From positions 97,637 through 161,636 of the forward strand of contig NZ_JAQBNR010000051.1 in the NCBI RefSeq assembly GCF_028288465.1: a stretch of 64,000 nt of DNA, read 5' to 3'. How positions within the stretch are numbered: position 1 is the first letter of the stretch; each line of letters opens with the position of its first letter. Of this stretch, positions 18,902 to 31,600 are shown in pieces. This DNA comes from Ferruginibacter sp. Its GTDB lineage: Bacteria; Bacteroidota; Bacteroidia; Chitinophagales; Chitinophagaceae. Below the pieces are notes generated by a model that saw only the letters and a program-made list of their open reading frames with translations, was not told the DNA's origin and searched no databases. The position numbers and the translations under genes were made by a program.

Positions 18902-20500
18902 TTATTTTACAAGGTCAAATAACTCCTTATCCATTTGTGGCTTTACTTCGCAGGTATTATCCAGGTGCATGGTAGCAGTGCTGGCTGTTGTATAGGCAGG
19001 CCAGTCGGGTAATCCCTTGTGATTCGGATTTCCGGTTTTTGCAAAATTGATAAATGCATTGGAAACTTTATCAGCTAAAACATAGGCATCTTTATTTCCA
19101 CCCGTCATCTCGTTGCAACGTTGAATATTATTGAATACAAAAGGAATTTCCATGCAGTGAATGGCTTTGTATTTACCATCCATCACAGACGATTGCCAGG
19201 TGAACAAATACATATAAACAGGTGCCGCATTCAATGCGGATTTTTCATTGGCCTGGCTAACTGCGCCCGGACGAAACATTACATCAACATCCAGTAAATC
19301 AATTGGCTTTGTATCGTTGGGATATGCCTTCTTAACGGCGGCCAGGTAGGTGTCTGCTTTATCACCCCGCTGGGTTTTGATTACTTCCTTTATTTTTTCA
19401 AGCGACGCGTTGTTCAGGGCGCCGTTTGCAAAAGGGGCGAATTCATTTTTTGTAGTTCCAATCAGCAATGGAATATTTTTTGATAATTCGAACGCTTCTT
19501 TTGAAAAGAGCTGGTAGGGAAGGTCTTCGCCATCAATGCTGGGCCCCCAGCTCAGTCCAAAGCCCGGTGCTGATTTACCATCTGCTTTCATTTTATCAGC
19601 TACCACTTTAAGGGCCTTTTTACCTGCTTCGCTTAACTGTGCAAACGGTATATGCTGCAGGCTATCCGCCTGGCCAGGCTGCAGGTTCAATGCCTTTAAT
19701 ACTTCTGCAGTAATTAACTGGGTAGTTGCTTTTTCAAGCATATTCGATCTGAACGAACCGCTTTCGTTGATGGCTTTATGAAACAATCCTTTTGCAGATG
19801 GCATGGCCATTAAGGTATTCACTTTTGCCCCGCCCCCTGACTGACCGAAGATGGTGACGTTGTTTGGATCGCCGCCAAAATTGGCTATGTTATCCCTTAC
19901 CCATTCCAAGGCGGCTTTAATATCCAGTATGCTTGCATTGGCTGAGTGTTTGTATTTTTCCCCATATGCAGAAAGATCCAGGAAGCCCAATATATTCAAC
20001 CGGTGATTAATAGACACCACTACAACATCTCCATTTTTCGCAAGATTTTCACCATCGTAAGAAGGCAGCTCCTGCGATGAACCGGCTGTAAAACCGCCAC
20101 CGTGAATCCAAAACATAACCGGTCTTTTCTTTGAGTTATCAATACCCTTTGTCCAGATATTTAACCGCAAACAATCTTCGTTTGTATAGCCAAAATCGTG
20201 ATGAAAAATAAACTCGCCTTCATCCTGAACCGATGTAATGGGGTCGAGTAAAGGCGCAACCGGGCCGTATACCATTGAACTGCGAACACCCTCCCACGGT
20301 TTGGGTGGCCGCGGTGATTCAAAGCGGTTGGCTTCCGCATACGGAATGCCTTTGTAAGTATACACGGTGTTGTTAATATATCCCCGCACTTTGCCGGAAT
20401 TGGTGCTGGTTACCGCAATATTTTCGCCGGTTACCAGCTGGCTGATGGCAGCGTTAGCAATGGCCAACAGGCCTAAAGTAAAAAGAGTGATTTTTTTCAT
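18902..20500 (-). CDS. Secreted type-B carboxylesterase
   Basis: The ATG at 20500 directly precedes a signal peptide (KKITLFTLGLLAIANAAISQ). The product of about 532 residues has carboxylesterase family landmarks: EDCLRLNIWT near 110, the oxyanion-hole loop FWIHGGGFTAGSS near 130, and the nucleophile elbow TIFGQSGGGAKV near 220 (GxSxG Ser). AIHCMEIPFVF near 440 corresponds to the conserved region before the catalytic His. Length is typical. It should be a periplasmic or secreted esterase of unknown substrate, perhaps removing acyl groups from glycans. It lies upstream of a nucleoside-hydrolase-like gene on the same strand. Confidence 0.9.
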   Translation of the reverse strand: MKKITLFTLGLLAIANAAISQLVTGENIAVTSTNSGKVRGYINNTVYTYKGIPYAEANRFESPRPPKPWEGVRSSMVYGPVAPLLDPITSVQDEGEFIFHHDFGYTNEDCLRLNIWTKGIDNSKKRPVMFWIHGGGFTAGSSQELPSYDGENLAKNGDVVVVSINHRLNILGFLDLSAYGEKYKHSANASILDIKAALEWVRDNIANFGGDPNNVTIFGQSGGGAKVNTLMAMPSAKGLFHKAINESGSFRSNMLEKATTQLITAEVLKALNLQPGQADSLQHIPFAQLSEAGKKALKVVADKMKADGKSAPGFGLSWGPSIDGEDLPYQLFSKEAFELSKNIPLLIGTTKNEFAPFANGALNNASLEKIKEVIKTQRGDKADTYLAAVKKAYPNDTKPIDLLDVDVMFRPGAVSQANEKSALNAAPVYMYLFTWQSSVMDGKYKAIHCMEIPFVFNNIQRCNEMTGGNKDAYVLADKVSNAFINFAKTGNPNHKGLPDWPAYTTASTATMHLDNTCEVKPQMDKELFDLVK

Positions 20501-20607
20501 TTGCAATTTTTTAATCGTTACAGGTAATTTATTTTGAAGATAAGCAGAAATGCCAAGCTGCAGGCTTTAAAATTGATGGTCAATTTCATATATCCGTTGC
20601 TAACCGC

Positions 20608-21648
20608 TTATTTATTTTGATTAAACAAGACCAATTTGGAAAAAAAATCTTCCAGTAACAATCCTGTATCCAATGTTGTGTACACCCGTATATTTCTCCC
20701 CTTATGGTTTACTTCATACAAACCCTGGCTATTAATCAACGGAGACGGACGCAGTACATAAAAACTTGATGAAGGGTCCGCCTCAAACGACGATTGCAAC
20801 GCAGTTAACAGCACCAGCGGGCTGTCACCAATAATGTAGGTTTCGCCAACATTGAAATTATATTTAAGGCCCATCTTCATAACGCGTTCAATATCTGCAG
20901 TTAGATACGCTCCTATCCTGCCCTGTGTTTTTACCTTGAGCAACAATGATGAGTAAGGCAGCATAACCTGGCGATAAACGTTTCTCGGAATTTGCCAAAC
21001 ATTGATGGCAGACTTATTAAAAATTACCTGCCCTGCTTTAAGATCTATTGCGAGATTATATTCAAGGCTGGTGTAACCCGGGGGAGGTGTTGCCAGTTCC
21101 GCATATTCGGGCCCGCCAATCCATATCAATGTTAAACGACTTGCGATGGCAGGCTCTTTTAAATATGCACTTGCAAGATCAGTCAAACCAGCACCGCATA
21201 CTACGTATAAAGGAAGCTTGGTATCGTCCCGCATGGCTTCTTTAATGATAGCATTTGCTGCATCTGATGGTTGTGCCGTACTATCGTTTTCCAGCGCAAC
21301 GTTTGATCCCTGGAATACATTAAAACTTTTGCCGGCATTCATAATGTTTAGCACTTCCTCTATTTTCTTTTTTGCATTGGCTGCAGTTTCTCTGGAAGGA
21401 TCGAAACCATCTCCCGCTCTTAAATGAGACCCTATGATAGCCCGTATTTCAACAGAAGGCGACAGCAGGTGATGCACCAGTTGAAACAAGCCATCGGGAT
21501 CGCCGCCGAAATCATTGTCGATGATAATTCGCATCCGGGGTTTTACAAGACTATCTGCAAAAAGTTGCGGTGCATGTTGTTGCGCAATAGCAGCGGCTAA
21601 TGTGCTGCACAAAAAAAGCGTTAATAAAAGGCATTTCTTGTTCACCAT
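20608..21648 (-). CDS. Secreted nucleoside hydrolase-like protein
   Basis: A 346-residue protein with signal peptide (cleaved near AAAIAQQ). The mature start RMRIIIDNDFGGDPDGLFQL (about 38-57) matches the calcium-binding DxDxGxDD-type motif of the inosine-uridine nucleoside hydrolase fold, in the variant form found in secreted Bacteroidota relatives. PLYVVCGAGLTDLASAYL near 150 fits the family's core. It is convergent in function with nucleoside or sugar scavenging, but the substrate is unproven. The gene ends about 108 bases from the esterase start and may be cotranscribed with it. Confidence 0.78.
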   Translation of the reverse strand: MVNKKCLLLTLFLCSTLAAAIAQQHAPQLFADSLVKPRMRIIIDNDFGGDPDGLFQLVHHLLSPSVEIRAIIGSHLRAGDGFDPSRETAANAKKKIEEVLNIMNAGKSFNVFQGSNVALENDSTAQPSDAANAIIKEAMRDDTKLPLYVVCGAGLTDLASAYLKEPAIASRLTLIWIGGPEYAELATPPPGYTSLEYNLAIDLKAGQVIFNKSAINVWQIPRNVYRQVMLPYSSLLLKVKTQGRIGAYLTADIERVMKMGLKYNFNVGETYIIGDSPLVLLTALQSSFEADPSSSFYVLRPSPLINSQGLYEVNHKGRNIRVYTTLDTGLLLEDFFSKLVLFNQNK

Positions 21649-21814
21649 GGTTCAATATTTAGATTTAGTGTTGGTGGTCAGTTATAATTGTAAAATGCGC
21701 AAGCCGTTAAATGAAGTATTTATGATTTCATATATGGCTGTCTTCGGTTTCAAGGTAAATATTTTTAAGACTAACTCCCTCATTTAAGTTTTTTAAAATT
21801 GAAACCTGTTTGCA

Positions 21815-21961
21815 TTAGAAGTCATTTGTGCCACCGGCTAGCCCCTTAAGGTAATGCCTGTATACTTCTGCTTCACCGGCTGCCCACAAAAACACCCCTG
21901 AAAAATCAAGGGTTAAAAAATTACCGGCGTTCAACCAAAATCTTGCTGCTGCTTTTACACT
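21815..21961 (-). pseudogene. Possible C-terminal gene remnant
   Basis: A 48-residue open frame without a start codon, beginning SVKAAARFWLNAG and ending YLKGLAGGTNDF, has the composition of a real protein end (FSGVFLWAAGEAEVYRHY), unlike its surroundings. It sits in the otherwise empty 460-base spacer upstream of 22108. It may be the decayed tail of a lost gene; no family is recognised. Confidence 0.3.
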
Positions 21962-22107
21962 TTATAGATAGTCGCAAATCTGCTTAATAAGTACTGATAA
22001 CGTTTACCGTCAATGTATGTAAAGCCTGCTTTTTAAGAAGGTAACAGGTTATTCAACTATATTACTATTTCCATCAGGATCAAAACTAAATCCCCCGGTC
22101 GCATTCA

Positions 22108-22563
22108 TTATTTCTTTACCTGGGTAAGCGCTACTATTTGCGGATCTTCAGCTGTTCCGTAGGTCGCATCTGCCGAAAAAGTGATTACAGGCTCCGACTT
22201 GTACATGTAAGCTGTTTTATTGCTGTAATACCTGATGGTAATTTTATTTGTCTCATCGGTTAAGCCCTGTACCAGCACAAAGAACAGATTCTGTTTATCC
22301 ACCTTTACCACTACTCCTACCCCCCGGCATTCATCATTGATGAAGGCGGCCAGTTGATCATTTTCCATCGCATTGGCAGCAAGTGCTGCAGGCAAAGCAA
22401 TTACGGCGGTCATAGTGGCCGGGTACTTGCCGGTATCATCTGCTTTCCAGTCTGGTGTTGGGAAAGTAGCGACTTCCTGTACCGGCATGTCTGCGGACTT
22501 CTTACTACAGCCGAAGGTTGCAAAGACGAGGGAAATAAACACCATTGCTGATATCCTTTTCAT
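22108..22563 (-). CDS. Lipoprotein sharing a domain with the adjacent giant surface protein
   Basis: The start at 22563 begins MKRISAMVFISLVFATFGC with lipobox TFGC; an upstream in-frame start at 22626 would bury the signal peptide. The 151-residue product has one domain with the motif NDQLAAFINDECRGVG (about residues 68-83) followed by a beta-strand pattern. The neighbouring 3207-residue protein contains the same motif twice (KGDMLAAFVNGKCVGVS and KGDSIIAYVNGELRGK). It follows the giant gene on the same strand and looks like a stand-alone copy of that module, perhaps anchoring or partnering it at the cell surface. Confidence 0.75.
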   Translation of the reverse strand: MKRISAMVFISLVFATFGCSKKSADMPVQEVATFPTPDWKADDTGKYPATMTAVIALPAALAANAMENDQLAAFINDECRGVGVVVKVDKQNLFFVLVQGLTDETNKITIRYYSNKTAYMYKSEPVITFSADATYGTAEDPQIVALTQVKK

Positions 22564-22639
22564 GTCAGATCGTTTTAAGAAGGTTTGCAACAGAACGGTT
22601 AGTAACACGTTGCTGCTGCAAACCAAAATGAATGCTGAT

Positions 22640-25600
22640 TTATTGTTTAATCACTTTATCAATATGCGGCACACCATCAATCATCGTGTGAATAAAATAT
22701 ACTCCCGCGCTGCTCATCATGCCACCCGCATTTCTTCCATTCCAGTTGGTTGTGTAACCAGTGCCTGACACTTTCTGTACCGGTTTTGTCAAAATCACCC
22801 TTCCGGTTACATCAACAACCGACAGCCGGATTTCATGACTTTCATTAGCAGCCAATCCGCTTAAATTGATGCTGATGTTGGTTGTGTTGTTGAACGGATT
22901 TGGATACACGGTGACCGCACCTGCCTGTTTAACAAAATGCAATTCCAATGGCCGGTTCAAGGTACCCATGATGGTGTTGTTATTGTAATTGACAATGGTA
23001 CTGGATTGTGCGATGATGCTTCCTCCCCTTTCTACCATAAATACCAATGGCTGTTCAGATTCACCACCTATATTGAAGAAGTAACTGAACTTGTTTATCT
23101 CAGGATTAAGAATAGGCTTAGCCTTTCCACGCAACTCTCCATTTACATAAGCTATGATGCTGTCACCCTTTCTGAAGTCGAAGTCGGCAGCCACTGTTGC
23201 AATAATGGTCATGTTATTGGCATTGCTGAAGTTACCCGGCACAGGCCTTTGGTCAGGATTTACGATACCGCCGCCTGTTATCGGTCTTCCTCCGGAAAGG
23301 CTTCCGCTGATTGACGGGTAGAAAAAGGCCGTATCATTTACCCTTGTTCTATATAGCATGTAACCTTTGCCTGGTTCAAGATAATTCAGGCTTCCGATCC
23401 AGCCGTTTTGTGCACTGTACATAGCAAACCCTGTCTGTGATTTAATAACGTCCTGGTCAAGTGCCTTATACCCGGACAATGCTTCTTTAATGGTAGCATT
23501 CACCTGCGGCAGGTAACTGATGTAATTCCAGCGGGCTCCTTTCAATGGTATGGCCGTGGTGCTAACGTTTACCGGTATGCCGTTTAATGTGAGTAACTGC
23601 GCATTGGTGGCTTTTAATTTAAAGAGTGAAATATTGTCAAGGCTCTTTAAAGATCCGGTCCAGCCTGTGCTGGTATAATTGCTGAATCCGGTGAGGTCAT
23701 TCTTAATTAAGTCATTGCTTGTCCACAAACCATTGGCTAAGGTTGTGCCAACCAGGGTATTGACTGGTATGCTGAGGTTAAAGGATACCCAGTTCCAGTT
23801 TTCGTTAACGACCATATCCTGGTACAACATACTGCTGCCATCAAAAATTACAGGCAGGGAAGGTGAACCCACAATGGCATTGCTGGCGAAGTTGACAATA
23901 GTAGATGGCGTAGCCCTGAAAGTCTTGCTGGTACTTGACTGCCAGATTCTGAATTCCACGTTGTTGTTTGCCAGGTCATTGCTGAATAGGGTAAGGTATA
24001 CATACCACAAGTTGCTGGATGCATTGTAAGTGTTGTTGCTAACGCCTACACATTTGCCGTTTACGAACGCAGCCAGCATATCGCCTTTGCTGATAGAGAA
24101 AAGATTGTTGAGCCTTATTTTTCCATACACATTCATGTTGTACTGGTAGTCGCCTGGCTTAACAACCCAATTTGGTTTTTTGCCGTTTACCTGCAGGGTT
24201 AATTTCAGCGCTTCTGTTTCATTGTTGTCATTGCGCATGAAAATGATCTCTTCATAGCTGCCAATATTCAGTCCGTCATTTACGGTAAAGTCAATAGTCA
24301 GATTACCCTTTGGATCAACTGTTCCGGTAAGCGGATCTGCTTTCAGCCAGGAAGGCAGGTTGGACAATGTAAAGTGTTGTGAACTTCCGCCACTGTTTAC
24401 CAGGTGGCTTTCAAAACTCAATGGCGCATTTACTTCCTTCACCAGGTTGATTTCCTTATCGCTCCATTTCAGTTGATTCTGATCTATATAAGCTGTCCAG
24501 GTAACAGGCGATAAAATCTTGTTGCCATTCATATCGCGTACATTCTTTGATTGAAATGTGATGACGGTTTTATCGATCGATTGTTTTGGCTCCTGCATAT
24601 TAATGATGAGCGCATCGTTGTTCACCACAAAATCAAAGTTGAGGTTAGCAACAGGGCCATGATCTTTCATTGGTGCTGCCTCATCGCTGGCCACAGCATT
24701 CACCAAAACTGCGTCAGGTACAACAGCATTCACGTCTTCCTGTACTTTTAAATCCTTCGGTGAAAAATACAGGCTGGTATTGCCCTGGAACATTTCATAA
24801 TTCTCAAACGGGTAGTACGCCATCAGTCCGAATTCGTTACCCATCAAACGTACATTGTTATTCTTTGATATCAGTGTTTGGTTCATGTAAGTGTTCCATA
24901 TCCTGAATTCATCAATGTAGCCTTTAAAATAGCGGTCAAATTTTGGTACTGTTGTGGCATCTGCACTGTACCAGGTTCTAACACCCAGGTAAGTAACAGC
25001 TGCTGCAATTCCTCCCAGGTTTTTGGCGTCAGAAAACTGGTTTAGCACACCATCTACCAATAGTTGCGCACTGCCTGAATTTCGGTTGACTGCAACCGCT
25101 ACATGATGCCAGCTGTTATCAAGATAATTACCAGTGGCCTGTATTTTAAATCCGTTGTTCTGGAACGTGAGCAGGCCGCTTTCAAAACCAAGGTTGAACA
25201 GGTTAAGCGAGCCGCCGAACTCCGTACCATCGCCTTTACCATTACTGGCCAGCGTGCTGTTTGATTGTGTGGCATCGCCTTTAAACCACAGCTCTATCGT
25301 ATAATCCATGGCAGCCAGCACGGGTGCAAATGATGTGTTCAGTTTCGCATAGCCGTTACCGTTGAGGCTGATGGCTTTGCCGGCAGGTGTGCTCCACAAT
25401 CCATTCAGTGCAGCGTTGGAACCATGTGCCTTATCGAATGCAACCAAACCCTTTCCTTCATTCATCGGGTAATATGCCAGCAATGAATTTTCAGCACCCG
25501 ATAACATACTTAAACTATTCACCTGAAGTTTGATCGAATTGAGTGTATCATTCCATATCCTGGCCTCGTGCACCTTGCCGGAGAAGTAACTGTTCTGCTT

Positions 25601-28600
25601 GCTGATACTACGGCCATACTCGATGTGCCCTGTACCGGTATATGGATTCACCGGTGCAGCATGTATCATCTCAACAAAATTATAAAACGCGGATACGGTT
25701 TTACTCTTATCATTGTATACCATGGCCACATGTGCCCATTCGCCTGGTTTATAGTCGTAGGCTGAAGTACTTTTTATTACAGTGCTACCTACCGTAATCT
25801 GCATTTTATTGTCGGCTGTCAATGACAGTTCCAATGATTCAATGGCACTACCATGACTGAATAAAGTTTGGTCGGCCTGTTTTGAAGGAAGTATCCACAT
25901 TTCAGTGGTGATGCTTTTTCCGGTGAAACATTTTTCAAATTCTGTTCCGAGGTAATTGGAGGCACCATCCAATTTTACACTCACTGCATGATCGCCTTTT
26001 ACGCCATTGCGGATGCCGGTAACCTGGAAGTCGCTGTTGGTTAAAAGACCGGCAGCAATTGTTTCATTAAAGTTCAGCCTTATATCGTCGTTTACACTTA
26101 ACACGCCATCTGCCGGTTGCGGTGTACCAAACAAACGCGGGTTATACGTATCTTTTATACCGGTGATGAGGTTAGATTCCGTGGTAACAAAACCTGCACC
26201 CACTTTACAATAACTCACCGCCTGCACATCATAATTCTGGTCGTTGAAAGATCCATCATCCATTACAAAATTATAAATGATGCCGGATGCGTTGGTGATG
26301 AATTGCTTCTCACCCTGTGCGGCTTTCATCTTAACCGAATCCGAATAAAACTTTATAGCCGTGATCCAGGTACTGGAAGACGTGGGCTTGTATTGCAATT
26401 CTATGTGATCAAACAAACTGTTGGTCACATCAAACTGGTCTACGATAATCGGCAGATAACGCCTGCCCTGCGCATTGACCGGCGACTCGGAATTAAGCAC
26501 CCATTTGTCTTTAGGCGATTTGATATTGATATCCGAACAGGAAGGAATAAAGTGTGCTGAAACGAGCACGGTATCGGCAATGTTCGACCGGTAGCCGGTA
26601 GGATCGTACTGGCAACTGGAATGCAGCAATATCTGGATGTTGTTATAATCCATAGCATTGGGGCCCCTTGTTATGGTCAATACTTTAGTGATGCTTTCAC
26701 CATATTGTAAATACACCGCACGGCCTGCGCCTCCTATCGGGCTGCCGTCTACTGCAATCGTAGCGCCTTTTATTGAATCGTTGTCAACATAGCCGATTAC
26801 AAATGTTGCCGGCAGTTTGGCTTCTGATTCGTTGCGCAATGTCAGGTTGTAAGTGGCTTTGCGGCTGGAGGGTACATCATTTACAACCGGGTTGTCCACT
26901 ATCAAAACCGGTACTTCAATGCGTTGTGTAGGCTGATCGATTAACGTGCCCGGCTGATAATATTTGGAAATGGTAGCCGCTTCATAAGGGCAGCCACTCA
27001 CGCCACCTTTGGTATGAAACACGAGGCTGTTATCGGCGGCTTTGTTCAAATCGATACTAAAATAATCATCGGTGCCTTCGGAGATAAGGTTAAAGCCCAA
27101 TGTTGTACTTGTTTCCGTGCTGCTGCCGACACTGCCTCCCTGGTCGGTTCCTATCGACTCCGTGTATTTAAATTCCATTCCGATTCCATTAATTTTTACA
27201 GTGCTGGAATTACCGCCCTGGTACGCAATAATAAAATTAAAAGCGTTTTCTTTTGTTTCGTTGATGGTGGTAGTGGTTGAATATTCTATCGGGCTACCCG
27301 CGTGGAAAGAGTAGTTTTGAATCAGGGAAGATTCCAATTTTGCTTTTTCATTATCGGCCATTCTTTTTTCCCAGTTGGCTACATATTGGTTCAGGATCAT
27401 GATGGTATCCGTGCGGTATTGCGAGCCCGCAGGAAACAATATCCGGTAGCTTTTTCCATTATCAAACGCATCGGTTTTGGCAGTTGGTCCAAACGCGGTC
27501 GTATCATTGTTTGACTTGGCAAAATTGGTATCGTCATTAGCGAGTTTAGAAATATACACTGGTTTTTGTTTGCTGTCAGCCAGGGATTGGGCATCCGCTA
27601 AGGAAGTGCCAAGCGGTAACAGCGCAATGTTCCTTATATTGATAAGATTCGGAATCAACACCTTTTCAATATGCTGTTGTGGAAAGGCAAATAAGGTTCC
27701 GAATGTTTCACCAACATTAATCCCGGCCCTTTGAATAACAATGTAGGTACTGGTGGGTGAAGACTGAAACAATAAAATATCGGATGCCTTCAGGTTAGTT
27801 CTTTTAATGATGGTGATGTTATTGCTTTGTCCGTAAGTTATGTTGGTTGAATACCCAATAAATACATCCGCTACAGGACCAACAAATAAGGGGTCATCAC
27901 TTGTTTGAAACTTTGTTGTAAGTGTGGTGGATGACTCTTTGGTACTGGTGTTGGAGTAGTGCTCTTCGTGATGAATGCCAATACTGGCACCGGTAGATGC
28001 TACCGCGGAGTTGATAACTCCTACGCCAAAGCCGGTAAATGTTACAAGCTCAGCACCCAGTTTTTGAGTCAGGTCTAGGTCGCCCACCTGGTCAACCTTA
28101 CCGCTATAGGTGGTTGAATTAGTAATGGTAGATCCCTTTTCGGCATAAGAGAAACTTTTGGAGCCCGGAGGATCACGCAGCACCATTAATACTTTATCTG
28201 GTCCCGCTGTAACAAAATCAGTACCTGTCAATTTTCCTCCAATTACAAAGCCTTTCAGTTGTGGATCACCAAACCATGTCCAGTTGATCGTAGTTGCTTC
28301 TCCAAAACGAATACTGGTGGATAAATCTTTTATGCCCTGCGTTGCGGGGCTTGGATCGCCTGCTGTAAATACATATTGGGCCATTCCTTTGTCATCCAGC
28401 CTGAATGTATCGGGTGCCACCGTACCATTGCGTATCCTGTTTAATACAGATACAAAACCGTCACTTGTAGGTACATTATCCAACACATTTTTGCCGCCAA
28501 CCTGCTGTATCACCGGCACACCATTTACCACACTGGCATAAAACGGATATTGCTCAAAAGCTTTGACACCGAAAGTATATTGCTGATTTTGAATGAACAC

Positions 28601-31600
28601 GGGGTTTCCAAAATTATAGATGGCTTTTACTGTACCCGTGGTATCCACAACAACAACGTTCTCTTTCTGACCCGTAAGCGATACGGATTCATAATCCAGG
28701 TTACCAAAATACGGCAAGCCTTTACCGTTATTATCCTGTTGTAAAATTTCTACCGAAGGTGTAACGCGTTTGATAAATTTATACGATGCGTTATACGTAA
28801 GGCTATCAAAATAGTTATTTGTATCGTAGGCGTTTTGACTGTTTAGTGTTGAATCAGCATAATGGCGGACCGAGCTTTGCACACTGAATTTATCGATGAA
28901 GTCCAGCAGCACAGGTTTACCATTTAATATATCGCCCCAACCAGTAACATTTACTGCAGAAGCAATAAATTTTACCGGGATAAGATCGGCCACGAATTCA
29001 CCTGTTAAAGAATCCGGAGTGATAACAATGCTGTTGGTATTGTAGGTAACTTTTGTTTTATGAATTTTTGATGAGTCTGTTACATTTGAAGGCAACAGGT
29101 GATTGACTGCAACGGTTCGGATTGTCGGAGATGTGTTTAATGAATACTTATTTCCCGTAGGTAACAGTAAGGTTATGCTGACAGCTTTGCCCAGGTTGTT
29201 GACTGAAACGGAATGACCAAGCGGCAAATCCTGTTGAATAGCTCCACCGGCAACCCTGCCTATAAAACGAATGGTGGTGGTATCTGTCAAACTAAGTCCG
29301 GCGATATTATCCTGGTAGTTTAAATTGTGACCATCTTTATCGGTAACTTTTCCATCATTGGCAAATGCGTGATTGGCTTTAACCGTTTTTACTTCGTGCG
29401 TACCGACCGGCACGAATATGCTGAACCGTCCATTTTCATCTGTTTCTAAAATGGTGCCGTTGCTTTGTTGCGCATACTGTCCGTCAATTTTAAACTGAAC
29501 GCCAGGTACCGGCACGGTGCTGTTTTTATAATACACAAATCCGGAAACGGCGAAGGACGACTTGTCCTTAAAATCAACCGTAAATTGGGTAGATGATGGT
29601 GAGATGAGCCTGTTAACAGATACCGGATCAAATTGGTGTGTACCTTTTAACGGTACAATGGTATAAGTAGTACCATTGCCAGTGTAGGGTATGCCGGCTA
29701 TAAAATAATTGCCTGAAAGATCTGTATATGACTTCAGTGCAAGCTGATCGGCGGTCGGTATAATACCCGACCGCGTAACATCAGCCACGCTCATAGTTCC
29801 GTTATTTCTGTTGTAATTTTCTCCATGAAACGACAGGTCATAAAACTGGTCTTTGATCGCCTCGTCAAACCGCCAGTACGCTGCCAGACCGGTTTCATCG
29901 CCACTAAACAAACGTGTTTGGTTTTTAATTGCATTAGCTTGTGAAATGGCTATATTGTAAATACGCATTTCATCTATGTATCCTTTGAATTGTTGCGTGG
30001 TGAGGCCACGGCCTATGTACACTTTCTTGTCGGGAACCGATGCACTGTAGGGCGCCGCAATTTTACCAATCACCGTATTGTTCAGCATGATAAACAAGGA
30101 ATCTTTGGTATGAATACCGGTAACATGAACAAATATATTAGCTGCGTTGCTATAGGTTCCTGTTGCACTGATTCCTTTGTAAGAAAAGAATAATTTTCCC
30201 GCAGCGTCAAAACCCAGCGCATACTGGTTGTTTCTGTAAAAAATAGTTTGGTTGGCAGGGTTGGTAACATCCGGCTTTATCCATGCTTCAATAGTAAAGG
30301 AAGAGTCGGAAAATGGCGCAGTTGTACTATCCAGTTGCAGGTAACTATTCGCTGTTCCATTCAGGTATACACTTTTACCCAACTGCACCTGATCGTTGCT
30401 TTGCAGCCGAACGGATACATCCTGAACAGCCTGGCCGTTTTCGTAAGTAATACGGCCGTATATATTGCCGGTAGGGCTCCTGAAGCCAACGCCAGCCAAT
30501 GTTTCTTTGGAGAACACGGTTGTGTTGTTACATTTTACAGCACCTATTACCTGGTACGTATAATACACACCGGGCGTTCCTTTTGCATCATCGGTTTGGT
30601 ACTCACTGTTGGTGGAACCTGGTACTGTTGCCATTTGTACAAAATTGGTAGTTCCATAAACAGCACGTTTTATAATGAAGTTATCAAAGCTGCCATTCGT
30701 TGACCAACGCAGCTCCGTTCTGTCAGGAAAATATCCTTTTGAAACGTCCAGTTTAACAAGCGAACCAATTTCGGTTGGCAATATTTCATTGGGTATCTGC
30801 ACCGGCGCAAAGGCAGTGAAACTGGAGCCAACAGGCGGTACTACCTGCAGGGTATAATTATAACTGTTGCAGGTAGAAATTTGTACATCGCTGTAAGTGC
30901 CCTTATCAAAATCAGCCTTATTAAGTCGTATTTCACTTTGAGTTTTTGCTGTGTTATTGATGCGGGTGATAATAAATGTTGATCCCGGCAACCAGGCTGT
31001 CGCCAACGGGTTCCATGTAAGCACGGCTGTTTTGCTGTTTTGTAAAACAGCGGTAGCAGTTAAAGGAATAGTTGTAAAAGCAACGGCAGTGGTGGCCTGT
31101 TTTGCAAGCTCCCAGTTAAAGCCCGTATGGGCCCTTGCCACCCTGAAATACATCTGCGGTGAAAGGTTGTTATCAACAACATAACTAAACGATGCCTGGG
31201 CCGGATCATAATCATAACTTACTTCTCTTGCATCCGTAAAATTGGCATTGTTGGCCACCTGTATTTTAAATTTGTCGTTGATAAAATTGGTTCCGCTTAC
31301 CGGGTCGATGGTCCACGAAAAAGTTACTTTTTGAGCGACAGGATCATAAGCAGCTGCCGCGGTTTTTGGAAAGGTAAAAGCAGGTACCGCAACTGGTATG
31401 GAACTGTTGTACCACCTTTCGTTATACGCCAGTTGCTGGTAATAATAATTTTTTGCAACGTTCAATGCAGGCAGTTGGTTGGAGCCGCTGGTAGCCACCG
31501 GCAGGTATCCTGTCAGGCGTTTGTCTTGTGGGGGACTTGACTCATTTATAACCATATTGCTAATTCTGTCAATGTCACCGAGGCTTGTTTTGGTATAGCT

